DNA from: Myotis daubentonii
Lineage: Eukaryota > Chordata > Mammalia > Chiroptera > Vespertilionidae
NCBI RefSeq assembly: GCF_963259705.1
Contig: NC_081841.1
Location: forward strand, 116,038,979 to 116,102,978
Reading direction: 5' to 3'
Length of the DNA stretch: 64,000 nt
Part shown: positions 43,846-54,630 of the stretch, piece by piece
Layout of the letters: every line of letters starts with the position of its first letter
Position numbering within the stretch: position 1 is the first letter of the stretch
Position numbers and translations under genes: made by a program
Notes under the pieces: generated by a model
What the model was told of the DNA's origin: nothing
The model's input: only the letters and a program-made list of their open reading frames with translations
The model's database searches: none

Positions 43846-44120
43846 CATTGATAGTCAACTTTTTTCATCTCATGATACACATGAGCTAATTACTAAAATT
43901 CTGTAGCACAGGAAAAAATATAATTTTTGCCTATCTGACAAAAAATGCATAATTTTGATTCATTCACACTGGACTATTGTTATGTAGATTGTTGTTATTT
44001 TTTATTTGACATTCTAAGAAAAAAGAGGTCAGTGACCATGACTAAATAGTCAGGTATTGCACGTTTTAAAAATTATTGTGGCACAACAGTGTGCAGTGGT
44101 ACACTGGTTGAAAATCACTG
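43846..44120. mobile_element. old hAT-type DNA transposon
   Basis: Left end CATTGATAGTCAAC, right end GGTTGAAAATCACTG, with GTGGTACACTGG inside the right terminus. TSD TTATATTA (43838-43845) and TTATATTC (44121-44128). No coding sequence. Family not named with confidence. Confidence 0.7.
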
Positions 44121-44128
44121 TTATATTC

Positions 44129-44653
44129 TTATGTATAAAGAAAATTATTCACAAAATAGTGGTTCAGAATTATAGCTTACAAAAATTTATCAGGCTATAT
44201 AATATTATCACAAGCTCATTTCACAATTGAGGTTCCGTGTAGTGGAATATACACCATGACATAATGTAAATCAGGTAACTCCACCTATCACCCCCGCCCC
44301 CTTACCTGTGCTGATTATCTTCCATTTCCTCCTCCATATTCTTTCTCCATTTTGCTCTGTGGTTCCAAGAGGCTGACTTGTATGGACAGCATCACAGATT
44401 TCCATGTTCTCTGGCTTCTTATTGAATTCAGACAATGAATAACCCAATCAGGTGATTGGGAGAGAGGAAGGTAAGTGAGGGTATTTATTCCCATGGATAT
44501 ATATTCCACAAAGTGATTCTACCTCTCAAGATTGCCATTTATACATAACTCTATCCTTCTGGATTCCTCCCTTATTCCTTCCCAAGTAGAAGTGATAAAG
44601 TTCCCCCACAATTTCTATTCCTGGTTTTGACTTATCTCTGTGGTTTCCCCTAC
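44129..44653. other. no gene seen
   Basis: Complex sequence; a short minus open frame of 64 codons has no recognisable feature. Confidence 0.5.
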
Positions 44654-44867
44654 CAGGGGTGGGCAAACTTTTTGACTCGAGGGCCACAATGGGTCCTTAA
44701 ACTGAACCGGAGGGCCAGAACAAAAGCATGGATGGAGTGTTTGTGTGAACTAATATAAATTCAAAGTAAACATCATTACATAAAAGGGTACGGTCTTTTT
44801 TTTTTTTAGTTTTATTCATTTCAAACGGGCCGGATCCGGCCCGCGGGCCGTAGTTTGCCCACAGCTG
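44654..44867. mobile_element. nhAT element (same family as 2207-2425)
   Basis: CAGGGGTGGGCAAAC to GTTTGCCCACAGCTG with the poly-T and the CCGGATCCGGCCCGCGGGCC block. The flanking duplication is degraded. Confidence 0.87.
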
Positions 44868-45125
44868 CCTAGACCCTTGTGAGTAAAGTCTCCATAATGT
44901 ATTCTAATTTGCCTCTGTGCTATACTTTCAAGTTGGGACCTTACTGCTTCATCTCCTGAGGTAGATAGTAAATAGCAGGAACAATAATGAATTGTCTTCT
45001 AAAACTAAAATAAGTTTCTTATGTGAGACTTCATTATACTTAAGTTAATACTTTTAACTTCAAACTCACTGGCCTTCTCTAACTTCAAATATATGGGCAA
45101 CTAGAAGCAGATCCTAAAGTTATCC

Positions 45126-45464
45126 TGAAAGGCCGCCGTCTGCCTCTCCGGGCGGTGCGGGGGGAGGAGTCTGGCCGCTGGGATCCCTCCTTGCCCGCCT
45201 CCCGGAGCGGGTCGAGTGTCCGGACCGGCTATGCCTGGCCAATCGGCGGGGCCCACAGTGCCCTCTCCTGCTCTCACTCCACCCCCCTTTAAAACCCCCT
45301 GTCCCATCAGGCCTCGCTCTCTCGGCCACTGGACTTTCCGCTGTGTTGGTGGGTCTGGTGAACGGGGAGCGGAGGCCGGCTTGCATAATAAAGGACTCTT
45401 TGCTTTTGCATCGGACTGACTGGCTCCCTGGGGGTCTTGGGAACTTTGAAATCTGGGCACAACA
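45126..45464 (+). mobile_element. solo LTR of a gammaretrovirus-like ERV with 4-bp TSD
   Basis: Begins TGAAAGGCCGCC and ends GGGCACAACA, flanked by ATCC at 45122-45125 and 45465-45468. A 4-bp TSD fits gammaretrovirus-like (class I) elements. U3 has CCAATCGG (CAAT box) and TTTAAAACC (TATA-like). R has AATAAAGGACTC (poly-A signal). It is GC-rich, unlike its AT-rich surroundings. No internal sequence remains, so it formed by LTR-LTR recombination. Confidence 0.88.
45240..45400 (+). promoter_or_regulatory. LTR promoter and poly-A elements
   Basis: CCAATCGG near 45239, TTTAAAACC near 45290, AATAAA near 45387. Order and spacing fit an LTR promoter and polyadenylation unit. Activity cannot be judged from sequence. 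Confidence 0.65.
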
Positions 45465-45468
45465 ATCC

Positions 45469-46426
45469 TTTGTTAGATGAGTATCTCATGACCATGGCAT
45501 AATATAGAAATTTTTTGAAGATAGATTTAGTGTAAGTTCTAGATAGACCAACAGTAGCCAAAAGAATTACCAGTTTTATAAGAAGTACTATAAAGGAAAC
45601 ATACCCAAAATAAAAAATATGGCATTACCATAAAAAAGAAACAGAAAAAAATTACAGGTTTTATATGTCACTTAAGGGAAAATTGTTATTTATTTATGGC
45701 TGCCAAAAGTTACCTAGAAATTTTCCTACATACTTAATATTAGATGTGTAATATGGGATTTTATTGTAAATAAAGTTTCTTAACATAGATTTGTGTTTGA
45801 CCCATATTTTCTGTTGCTTAAATTGCTTAACATAACTGTACATCTGTCCCAAGTCTTAGATATCTCAAATGCTGCCATGAAATGTGGTATATACCACTAG
45901 CAATGCTCCATGAAACATTTTTTTAGGGAAAATCATGAAAATTTTCACAGATAAATGTACCACAGTTTCAATTATTCTTGCCACACACACCTCTTTTTAA
46001 AGATAAATGGCCCTTCACCAGTTAAGACTACAATTTAAAGTCCTCAAATCATGCAAAATGGTGACAAACTTGTCTTTATGCACCACAAGTCCACTGTCAG
46101 TTGGTAATTACAGATTGTCATCACCCAAGTTCTCCTCAGAATTTATTCTCTAGGTTATTGAGAAATCAGCTGAGAGATATATTGAGAAAATATCATTTAT
46201 AGTTATTCTAAAAGTTTCAAAATCATGCTAACTTAATTCCACTCTCAAAAATAAGTTGGACTTATTTTTCATTCATTCAGTTACTAACCAATATTTACTG
46301 AGTGCCTAACTGTGCAAAGAAGTCTTCTAGGCATAAAGTCAGAATGAGTAGAAGGCCAAATAAACACAATTTTTAGGGAGTTTTTACCTCCTATTTGTTT
46401 TCCAGATAGACTTTAGAAATATTTTT
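45469..46426. other. no gene seen
   Basis: AT-rich complex sequence. Nothing recognised. Confidence 0.5.
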
Positions 46427-46624
46427 TTAAAATATATTTTATTGATTTTTTACAGAGAGGAAGGGAGAGGGATAGAGAGTTAGAAACATCAATGAGCTGC
46501 CTCCTGCAAACTCCCTACTGGGAATGTGCCCACAACCAAGGTACATGCCCTTGACCGGAATCAAACCTGGAACCCTTCGGTCTGCAGGCCAACACTCTAT
46601 CCACTGAGCCAAACCAGTTAGGGC
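46427..46624 (-). mobile_element. VES SINE, copy 5
   Basis: Minus-strand GCCCTAACTGGTTTGGCTCA head and standard VES body. Perfect TSD TAGAAATATTTTT at 46414-46426 and 46625-46637. Confidence 0.94.
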
Positions 46625-46637
46625 TAGAAATATTTTT

Positions 46638-47324
46638 ATACTAGTATAAGAGTAGACAGGCAGATAGATAATAAACAAATCATAAGTAGCACAGGAACAA
46701 ATTATTTTAGATGTAAAAATTTCATGAATGATAAAGATGTCATCACAAAATCACAGAGAAGAAAAAATTATAGAGCAAATGGAGGTGGAATAATTGGTTA
46801 GTAATTGATTGGAAAAAAAATACTACCTCTTCAACTCAACAGCATCCAGTAATATAGAAAGTATGTTCCTAAATCAAGCTAGAAAAATCAAAAGATAGCA
46901 CAATAGTAATCAACTCTCCTTAAGGAGTTTTACAAAGTTGATGGAAAAAATATTGTCTAAAAAAAGAAAAACAAATAGAAGTAACTTGGAGTGGTAAACA
47001 TACACTACAATATACAGACGATGTATTGTAAAACTGTATACTGTCTACCTGAAACCTATATAATGTTATTAACCAGTGTCACCCCATAAATTCAATTAAA
47101 AAAAGATTTGACTTGATATAAATGTGAACACTTCTTTGCAAAGCAAAAAATACTATCAAAATTACAAGATAAATAACAGATAAGAAATATTTTTATAGCA
47201 AGTATTTACATTTTTCTCACATAAATGAACTACAAGTTGATGAGAGAAATTACTAAGACTAAAAGTCCAGCTGTAAAATGACAATAACAAATAAGTTGCA
47301 AAAAATTAACTGTATATATTATTA
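46638..47324. other. no gene seen
   Basis: AT-rich. The string TAAACATACACTACAATATACAG may be a repeat end, but I cannot assign it. Confidence 0.45.
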
Positions 47325-47372
47325 CTAGTAGCCTGGTGCACTAAATTTGTGCACATTAAAAGGGAATTAATT

Positions 47373-47751
47373 GCCCTAACCCAGTGGTTGGCAAACTGCG
47401 GCCTGCGAGCCACATGCTGCTCTTTGGCCCCTTGAGTGTGGCCACGAAGTTTCAATCGCACTGTACATGTGTGCCCGTACGTGGTATTTTGTGGAAGAGC
47501 CACACTCAAGGGGCCTCAGTTTGCCAACCACTGCCCTAACCAGTTTGGCTCAGTGGATAGAGCATCGGCCTGCGGACTCAAGAGTCCCAGGTTCAATTCC
47601 AGTCAAGGGCATGTACCTTGGTTGCAGGAACATCCCCAGTGGGGAGTGTGCAGGAGGCAGCTGATCAATGTTTCTCTCTCATCCATGTTTCTAACTCTCT
47701 ATCCCTCTCCCTTCCTCTCTGTAAGAAATCAATAAAATATATTTTTTTATG
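47373..47751 (+). mobile_element. VES SINE, copy 6, with an nhAT in its head
   Basis: Perfect TSD AAAAGGGAATTAATT at 47358-47372 and 47752-47766. The SINE head GCCCTAACC is followed by an nhAT insertion and then resumes as CCCTAACCAGTTTGGCTCAG. The body is well conserved. It is inserted into the Helitron 3' region. Confidence 0.93.
47382..47533. mobile_element. nhAT element inside VES copy 6
   Basis: CAGTGGTTGGCAAACTGCGG to CAGTTTGCCAACCACTG, perfect TSD CCCTAACC at 47374-47381 and 47534-47541. The TSD is part of the SINE head, so this is the youngest layer here. Confidence 0.95.
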
Positions 47752-48019
47752 AAAAGGGAATTAATTAGCAGAGATATTTTAATACTGCTATTTGCCCTTT
47801 CTCTATAATAGAAGTGTGAGAGATGAAAGGAAATTAGTAAAATGTATATGAAAATCATATATGAATTTATTAATAAATATCAGTAACAAGAGGATATAAC
47901 AACAACAGAGGCATGATATGAAAACAACAAAAACATGATATGAAAACAACAAAAACATGATATAAAAACAACAGTGATGCAAACAATGACTGATAAAGTG
48001 ATTAAACTTATTCTAATAT

Positions 48020-48846
48020 CTCCCTGTACACCACATTAAGAGTGAAAACACTTTCAGAGTGCTTAACTAATTTCCCTTGTGATGAAGTACTTAGAACTTT
48101 AACTGTAACATCACATGCTCTTCAAACTCAACAGAAAGCAACATATAACTGACCATGTGCAAAAACGGGTTCAGGTAGGAATATGCCTACTTTGTCTAGA
48201 GTTTGTCCTCGTGATTTATCAATAGTCATCCCAAATGCTGGCATCGCGGGAAACCGTCGTCGAATCAATTTAAATGGGAGGCCAGTGTCAGATGGGGACA
48301 AATTAATTCTTGGAATAATAACAACCTCTCCCTCTGCAGATCCTGTTAATACTTCAGCTTTAATAATGTTAGGTCATAATCGTTTGATAATAAATCTGGT
48401 ACCATTACAAAGACCCCATTTACATTTACAATTGAGATTTCTCAATAGCATGATGATTGCACCCACTTTCAATTTTAATTGATGACATGGCATTCCCGAA
48501 GGAGTAATACTATTAAGAAGTTTGTGGGTGTGGAGAGAGCAGAGCTTCTGAAGAATGGCTTCACTGTGTACAACACATCCAATAGCAACTTGGGCTTACT
48601 CCTCACGGGTAGCAGAATACTATGGCCTTCCTGTGACATTACGCCCTATACATAAAAAAAAAAAAAAGAAATTCGATGAGAAAATTTTCCTTTTCAGCAT
48701 CATCTGTGGAATTAATGGAATCATCACTCAAATACGTGTGAAAATCTCCATCGAGTATATCCAAATTTTCTTCATTTAATTTTTAAACATGCTCATTTTT
48801 TGGACAAAGAATTGCACATTTAGATATATTTTTAATATTATCTATA
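48020..48846 (-). pseudogene. Helitron RepHel protein, C-terminal PIF1-like helicase part
   Basis: RepHel proteins join a HUH (Rep) nuclease to a PIF1-family DNA helicase. On the minus strand the residual order is ILCPKNEHV near 48790, a DDSINSTDDAEKEN-like acidic stretch, SGMPCHQLKLKVGAIIMLLRNL, the block GTRFIIKRL, and SPSDTGLPFKLIRRRFP. Helicase motif V/VI remnants are MTIDKSRGQTLDKVGIFLP and GQLYVAFC, then KVLSTSS and a stop near 48018. One frame holds through most of it, with about four stops, mostly CGA to TGA type; an A-run at 48655-48668 disrupts the middle. In motif V the expected SQG reads SRG. Confidence 0.88.
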
Positions 48847-48848
48847 GC

Positions 48849-48907
48849 AGTGGTTCTCAACCTTTGCTGCACATTAGAACCACCTGGGAATCTTTTTAAC
48901 GCTACAG
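48849..48907 (+). mobile_element. MER5-like hAT terminus (partial)
   Basis: CAGTGGTTCTCAACC, TGCTGCACATTAGAACC and ACCTGGGAATC match the left end of a MER5A-type element. The rest is missing and replaced by LTR-like DNA. Confidence 0.7.
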
Positions 48908-49334
48908 TGTTTTGGACAGGTTTAAGCCTTGGACTGATGAGAGGGCACAGTCCTCTCATTGCCAGGTGCAAGTCCCAGCTTGAAGGGCAGGGCCCTCCCA
49001 GCACAATTATAGCCAACAGCTATAGTTGTAAGCTTGAACCTATGGCCCAAACACATGGCCCCACATGTCTGAGTGATGTAGACTTGATAGAGTTCAGGTG
49101 CATGTAGTTGAGTAGGATTGAAACCCAGGAGAATGTTTTAAACATCTTGGTCACGCCATTACTTTGCCTTGTGACAAATCTGCTATAAAATAAAGACATA
49201 GCTGTGGGCATAGTCGCTGTCTCTCAGAGAAGCAGCATCCCACCGAGACCCAGATTTCATTCTCTTGTCTGACTTTTCTAAGCCTTTCAGCTGCCCCTAC
49301 TCAGGTTCACCCTTGGCTGTGCTGGCACTGCACA
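48908..49334 (+). mobile_element. LTR-like segment related to the class II provirus LTR
   Basis: It starts TGTTTTGGACAGGTTTAAGC, then CTTGGACTGATGAGAGG, GTCCCAGCTTGAAGGGC and CACAATTATAGCC, all of which parallel the U3 of the LTR at 53641. TATAAAATAAAG near 49184 is a TATA or poly-A element. The 3' boundary (CACTGCACA, 49334) is tentative and no TSD was found. Confidence 0.55.
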
Positions 49335-49764
49335 CTTCATAAAGATATGCCTCCACGCTCCCAGGGCAGGTTCCTGCCTCAAACCCTGCCCTTACAGGAA
49401 ACAGCTCCAGGAAAACAGCTTGGGGGAGGGCGCAGCCATTGCCAAGACAACCCCTGCAGGACTGACTTCCTTCCGCTTGGTCGCAGCGGTTCTGGACATG
49501 ATGAACACCACCCAGTGTTTTTATAAAAGTAGATTATTATTATTGGAAAATACTTTTCTGAAGACAGTGATTTGGCAACATGTATCAAAATGATAAAATA
49601 TCCACTAACCTTATAAACTTATTTCAATGAAATAATGTTAATACAAAGGCTCATAGACATTATCGGCAGAAATTTGAAGACTGTCTAAATGATCATGGAT
49701 ACAGGACTAGATAAGTAAACTATGGAACCTGCACTCAATAATTACCCAACTATTTTACAGGTTG
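49335..49764. other. no gene seen
   Basis: Partly GC-rich (49360-49500), otherwise AT-rich. The GC-rich part may belong to the preceding LTR-like segment or its internal region. Confidence 0.4.
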
Positions 49765-49772
49765 GTTTAGGA

Positions 49773-50006
49773 CAGTGATGGCGAACCTATGACACGCGTG
49801 TCAGAGGTGACATGCGAACTCTTTTTTTGGTTGATTTTTCTTTCTTAAATGGCATTTAAATATATAAAATAAATATCAAAAATATAAGTCTTTGTTTTAC
49901 TATGGTTGCAAATATCAAAAAATTTCTATATGTGACATGGCACCAGTGTTAAGTTAGGGTTTTTCAAAATGCTGACACTCCAAGCTCAAAAGGTTCGCCA
50001 TCACTG
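49773..50006. mobile_element. hAT MITE with perfect TSD GTTTAGGA
   Basis: Ends CAGTGATGGCGAACCTATG and AGGTTCGCCATCACTG, with TSD GTTTAGGA at 49765-49772 and 50007-50014. AT-rich core, no coding. Confidence 0.95.
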
Positions 50007-50014
50007 GTTTAGGA

Positions 50015-50594
50015 AGTCTATATAATGACATGAAAAGCAATTATGACTAATTGACAGAAGCTACTTAGCACTTATGTAAGTAACATGATTGAAATTATGT
50101 GAAGAATAAATTTTTCATAGAAAAGATTTTCAAGCAGTAATCACTTATTTAGCCAAGACCAGTGTATGATTCATATATAGATTTTCCTAATTTCTAATTT
50201 TTTTCTAAGCACTTAATATTTGAATTATGAAACATTTCAAATAAATACATCAAATAAATATTTGGCAGCCTTGTCCATCTAAATTCGTCTTTGAACAATA
50301 AGTCTAAAAAATATACTGTCTTTAAACAGAACTGTCAAAGCATAAAATTATAGGAATTGATTGATGTGTAGTAATCAACATTACACTCCATTATAATCAT
50401 AAATAGTGCAGTACTTCTGGTTTTATTATTTGAATGCCTCATAATATGAATCTTTTCTGTTAAAACTTATGATTAAACACTAAAGTTTAATAATATTTTT
50501 GGGAAAAGCATACATGTGTTATTTAGTTTTTCACTTTAAATGATAATAATAGGAACACTGTCCACTTAAATATTAGAAAATAATAGCAGATGAA
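50015..50594. other. no gene seen
   Basis: AT-rich complex sequence. Nothing recognised. Confidence 0.5.
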
Positions 50595-53062
50595 TAATTG
50601 CCAAATAGATTCTCCATACAGTGAGATCCCTTTTCATTTTGGTGATGGTTTATTTTGCTGTGCAGAAAATTTTTATTTTGATGTAGTCCCATTTGTTTAT
50701 TTTCTCCTTAGTTTCCTTTGCCTAGGAGATGTATCTGTAAATATATTTCTACAAGAGATATCGGAGATTTTGCTGCCTGTTGTTTCTTCTAAGATTTTTA
50801 TGGTTTCACGACTTACATTTAAGTATTTTATCCATGTTGAGTTTATTCTTGTGCATGGTGTAAGTTGGTGTCTAGTTTCAATTTTTTTGCATGTACCTGT
50901 CCAATTTTCCCAACACCATTTATTGAAGACAATGTCTTGACTGCTTTGTGTGATCTTGCATCATTTGTCAAGTATTAATTTAGCATAATGGCTTGGGTCA
51001 GTTTCAGGGTACTTTGTTCTGTTCCTTTGATCTATATACATTCTTGGGAGAGTACCAGGTTGTTTAATTACAGTGGCTTTTGGTCTGAGGTGGGTCTCTT
51101 GTAGACAGCATATAAATGGGTCATGCTTTTGTATCCCTTCAGCTACCCTATGTCTTTTGATTAGAGCATTTAATCCATTTACTTTTAAGGTTGTTATTGA
51201 TAGGAATTTATTTATTCCAATTTTAATTCTGTATGCCTAGGTTTATCTATTTCTCTCATTACAGCAGTCCCTTTATCATTTCATGCAGTGCTGGTTTAAT
51301 GGTAATAAACTCTGTTAGCCCTTTTTTCTTTTGTATGGGAAGCTCTTTATTTCACCATCCATTTTGAATGATAGCCTTGTTGGATATAGTAATCTTGGTT
51401 TCAGATCCTTGCATTTCATTTACCTTAAATACTTCATGCCATTCTCTTCTGGTATGTAGAGTTTCTAAAGAGAAATCAGCTGACAACCTTATGGGAGCTC
51501 CTTTGTTGGTAACAAATTTCATTTCTCATACTGCCTTTAAGATTCTCTTTTTGTCTTTAATGTTTATTAGGATGTGTCTGGGCATGGGCCTGTTTGGGTT
51601 CTTCTTGCTTGGGACTCTCTGTGCCTCTTGAACATGTGTGACTTTTCCCTTCACCAGGTTAGGGAAGTTTTCTGCCATTATTGCTTCACTTTCTCTAGCT
51701 CTCTGCTCACTTTCTTATCCTTCTGATACTCCTATTATGCGAATATGGTTATGCTTTATTTGTTCCACAGCTCCCTTCTGTTTTTTTAATTTTGTTGTTG
51801 CTGTTGTTGTTGTTGTCGTTCCTCTGATTGAGTGATTTTTTTCCACCCTGTCTTCTAATTCACTGATCCAAACCTTGGATTCCCCTAATTTGCTGTGTAT
51901 TCCTTCCAATGTATTCATTATTAGTGCTCTGTCATTCTTTATTTCAGACTGGTCTTTTTCATAGTTACTCTTCCTTTATTCATGCTGTTGATCATCTTTT
52001 CCATCATTATTCTGAACTCTATAGCTGATAAATTTCTTATCTCCCTTTTGTTTAGCTCTTCTGGAGAATTCTCTTATGCTTTCATTTGGTGGTTGTGGTG
52101 TGTTTTGTTTTGTTTTGTCTCCCCATGTTGGCTTCATGTTTGGGTTTGTGTCTATGTATTAGGCAGATCTGTTACGACTCCCAATCTCTAGTGCAGGACA
52201 ATGTCATACTCTGTTTCTGACTGGCCCTGAGAACCCTGTTTGGAGCTATCAGCATTCCACAATTTTTTACTCCCTCTGCTATGGCTTGGTGTCTTTGGCA
52301 AGGACTAAGATGTACACCAGGGTCTGTTTTCCCTAGCCCTTGGCCCAATCGAAGATCAGGCCTCTCAAAGCCTCTAGAGATCTGCTTCTGCCTGCAGTCC
52401 AATTGACACTCAGTCTTGATTAGCCTCAGGCTGTCCACCACAGGTTGAGGCAAGAGGTATTCCAATGGGGTGGAGCAACTTCCTTCCCCTCAGGCCAAAA
52501 TCAACTTGATCTCAAAGGTTCTCCAGAGAAGGATGTCCTCCACAGAGTGAGGGAATGACTCGGCACATTGAGCCAGGGTGGCTACCATCTGAGCTCTGGA
52601 ATCTCCTCAAATAGCTCCAGTCCATTCTGCTTTCCAGAGGGAGCCCAAGTGAATGGCTGCACATGAAATTTTGTGCATTGGGCCTTTAAAAGAGTGACTG
52701 CATTTCCAGCCATCTTTCCCTAGTAGACAGCAACCCTGCTGAATTTCACAGCCAGATGTTATGTGGGCACCTTTCTCAGTTCTGGTGCTCTGGCTTGGGG
52801 ACCCCACAGTGGGAACACCACACTGCTGAGATATCCCTCCAGAACTTTAGCTGCTTTCTGTAGGAGCCCAGCCAGCCCTTTTGCACCTCTGAAATTCCTA
52901 CTAGTCTCTATGCAGTCTCCACTTTCCACCCGTGGTTATCAGGGTTCTCTCCAGCTGGCATTCAGTTGATTTTTCAGGGTGTTTTTCTGTATTTTAGTTG
53001 TATTTCCAGCTCGTTCCTGATAGAGTGTCAGCGTAGCTTCCACTTACTCTGCCACATTTTGG
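50595..53062 (-). mobile_element. antisense L1 with internal deletion
   Basis: 3' to 5': ORF2 C-terminal part (50610-51080), a jump to the ORF2 start and inter-ORF region (51090-51290), ORF1 (51290-52110), and 5'UTR (52110-53062) ending CCACTTACTCTGCCAC. Most of ORF2 is deleted near 51080. The 3' end is truncated. All frames are broken. Confidence 0.82.
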
Positions 53063-53640
53063 AATATCTCTCTTAATATTTAACTTTTGCCATTTAATTA
53101 TGATATGTCTTGGTGTGGGCCTCTTTGGGTTCATCTTTTTGGGGGTTATCTGTACTTTCTTGACTTGGATATTTATTTTCTTCACCAGGTTAGGAAAATT
53201 TTTAATAATTATATTTCTTTAAGTAAGTTTCAATTCCTTGATCTCTCTCTTCTCCTTCTAGCATCCTCATGATGTGAATGTTGATCATGTATTCTTCATT
53301 TCTGGGTGGTTCTTTTTTGTTTTCTATCTCCAGTTTATGTTTTCTATTTTTGCTGAGGTACTCACTAAGTTTATCTACTATTCCTCTAAGTTTATTGAGC
53401 ATCTTTATAACCATTGTTTTGAACTCTGCATCTGATAGAATGCTTGTCTCCTTTGTGTTTAGTTCTTTTCTGGAGTTTTGTTCTATTCTTTCATTTGGGA
53501 CATGTTTATTTGTCTCCTCATTTAGGCTGCCTCCCTGTGTTTGTTTCTATGTATTAAGTAGAGCTTCTATGTCTCCCAGTCTTGGTAGAGTAGCCTTATG
53601 TAGTAGGTGTCTTGTAGGGTCCTGTGGCACAGTCTCCCTG

Positions 53641-54060
53641 TGTGGGGAACTGATTAAGGGTTAAGCTTCGGACTGACCTGTTGGCAGAGTCACAAACAAG
53701 TCCCAGCTTGGAGGGCTCAGTCCTCTTAGCATAATTAGGCTTGACCTTATAACACTCCCCAGATCTTATCTTGGAGGTTAATGGGCTGAGGGAAGTGCAG
53801 GAAGTATAACTATGGTCAAAACAAGTGAAACTCACAAGAACAGTGTAATTATGGTAACCACTACCTTGTTTACCTTGTTTATAAAAGGTTGGTGCAGCCT
53901 GAGCACCAGTGGAAGTCCTTCCTCTTGAGTTGGATTTACCCACCTGACCCCCTAATATTCCCAAATTATCTCTTGTCTTTTCTCTTTCATTTTTGTGCAG
54001 CTCCTCTTCCAGATCCTGAACCCTGAACCACGTGGGACATGGAGGGAAACATTTACAACA
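53641..54060 (+). repeat. provirus 5' LTR
   Basis: TGTGGGGAACTG to ATTTACAACA. TATAAAAGG near 53879 is the probable TATA box. A long pyrimidine tract ending TTTTGTGCAG lies at 53965-54000. It has an extra block of about 22 bases (53750-53772) that the 3' LTR lacks. Confidence 0.94.
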
Positions 54061-54062
54061 TC

Positions 54063-54080
54063 TGGCACCTGACGGGAAAT
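54063..54080 (+). other. decayed primer binding site, probably tRNA-Lys type
   Basis: TGGCACCTGACGGGAAAT starts two bases after the LTR. TGGC-C-TGA resembles Lys-type primer sites, with several mismatches. The tRNA assignment is tentative. Confidence 0.5.
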
Positions 54081-54630
54081 CTGGAAGTGAAGGCTTCACC
54101 TAGAGCGAAAAAACGAAGTTTCACCAGCAAGGTGGGGAAGAAAGAATTCACTGTAAAGGTGGGGAAAAATTAATTCACCGTAAAGGTGGGGAGATATTTC
54201 ACCTCACGCAAAGCCCACGATCAGCTGCAGAAGTCGCCATCTGTAAGTAGGGTGGGAACGTTTTCTTTAGCCAGGCAAATAGGGCAAGATTCGGCTTTTA
54301 AAAAGTAAGAAACTTTATTTTAGACTTTTGATTTGCATGCTTAAGGAGTTAAAATTTTAGAAGGTAATCTCTTATAGTTTTTGCATGTTATTATAGAACA
54401 TAACCCTTGGTTTCTTGAAAAAGGTACATTAGATCTTGAATGCTTGCCAAAAAGTTAGTCAGAACTTGAAAAAAGCTCAGCAGCAGGAAAAAAATTACCT
54501 CAAAAAATTGTTTTTCCATAGGGAACACAATATTGCATTTTCTAGAGCCTTTTAGAGAGGCTGAGGAGGAGCCTCCTCGCCTGGTTCCCTCCGCTCCTCC
54601 TAGAGAGGAGAGGGAAGAAAAATTAAAGGA
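54081..54630 (+). other. proviral leader, matrix region lost or unrecognisable
   Basis: Contains a repeated AAGGTGGGGA block (54130-54190). No open gag N-terminus is seen, so the matrix-coding part is deleted or too decayed. Confidence 0.55.

Larger units (their letters stand above)
47325..48846 (-). mobile_element. 3' part of an autonomous Helitron (HeliBat-like) with helicase remnant
   Basis: Read on the minus strand: helicase C-terminal coding remnant (48846-48020), 3' non-coding AT-rich tract (48020-47770) and the 3' terminus GTGCACAAATTTAGTGCAC with GCTACTAG at 47325. The 5' portion, including the Rep nuclease, is absent, or lies beyond the insertions at 48849. VES copy 6 is inserted at 47373-47751. 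This is the only coding Helitron in the window, and the likely type of source for the many non-autonomous ones. Confidence 0.88.

Noticed and set aside
45101..45460. 119-codon minus open frame in a GC-rich segment, possibly a CpG-island exon
   Set aside because: The segment is exactly bounded by LTR ends and a 4-bp TSD, so it is a solo LTR.
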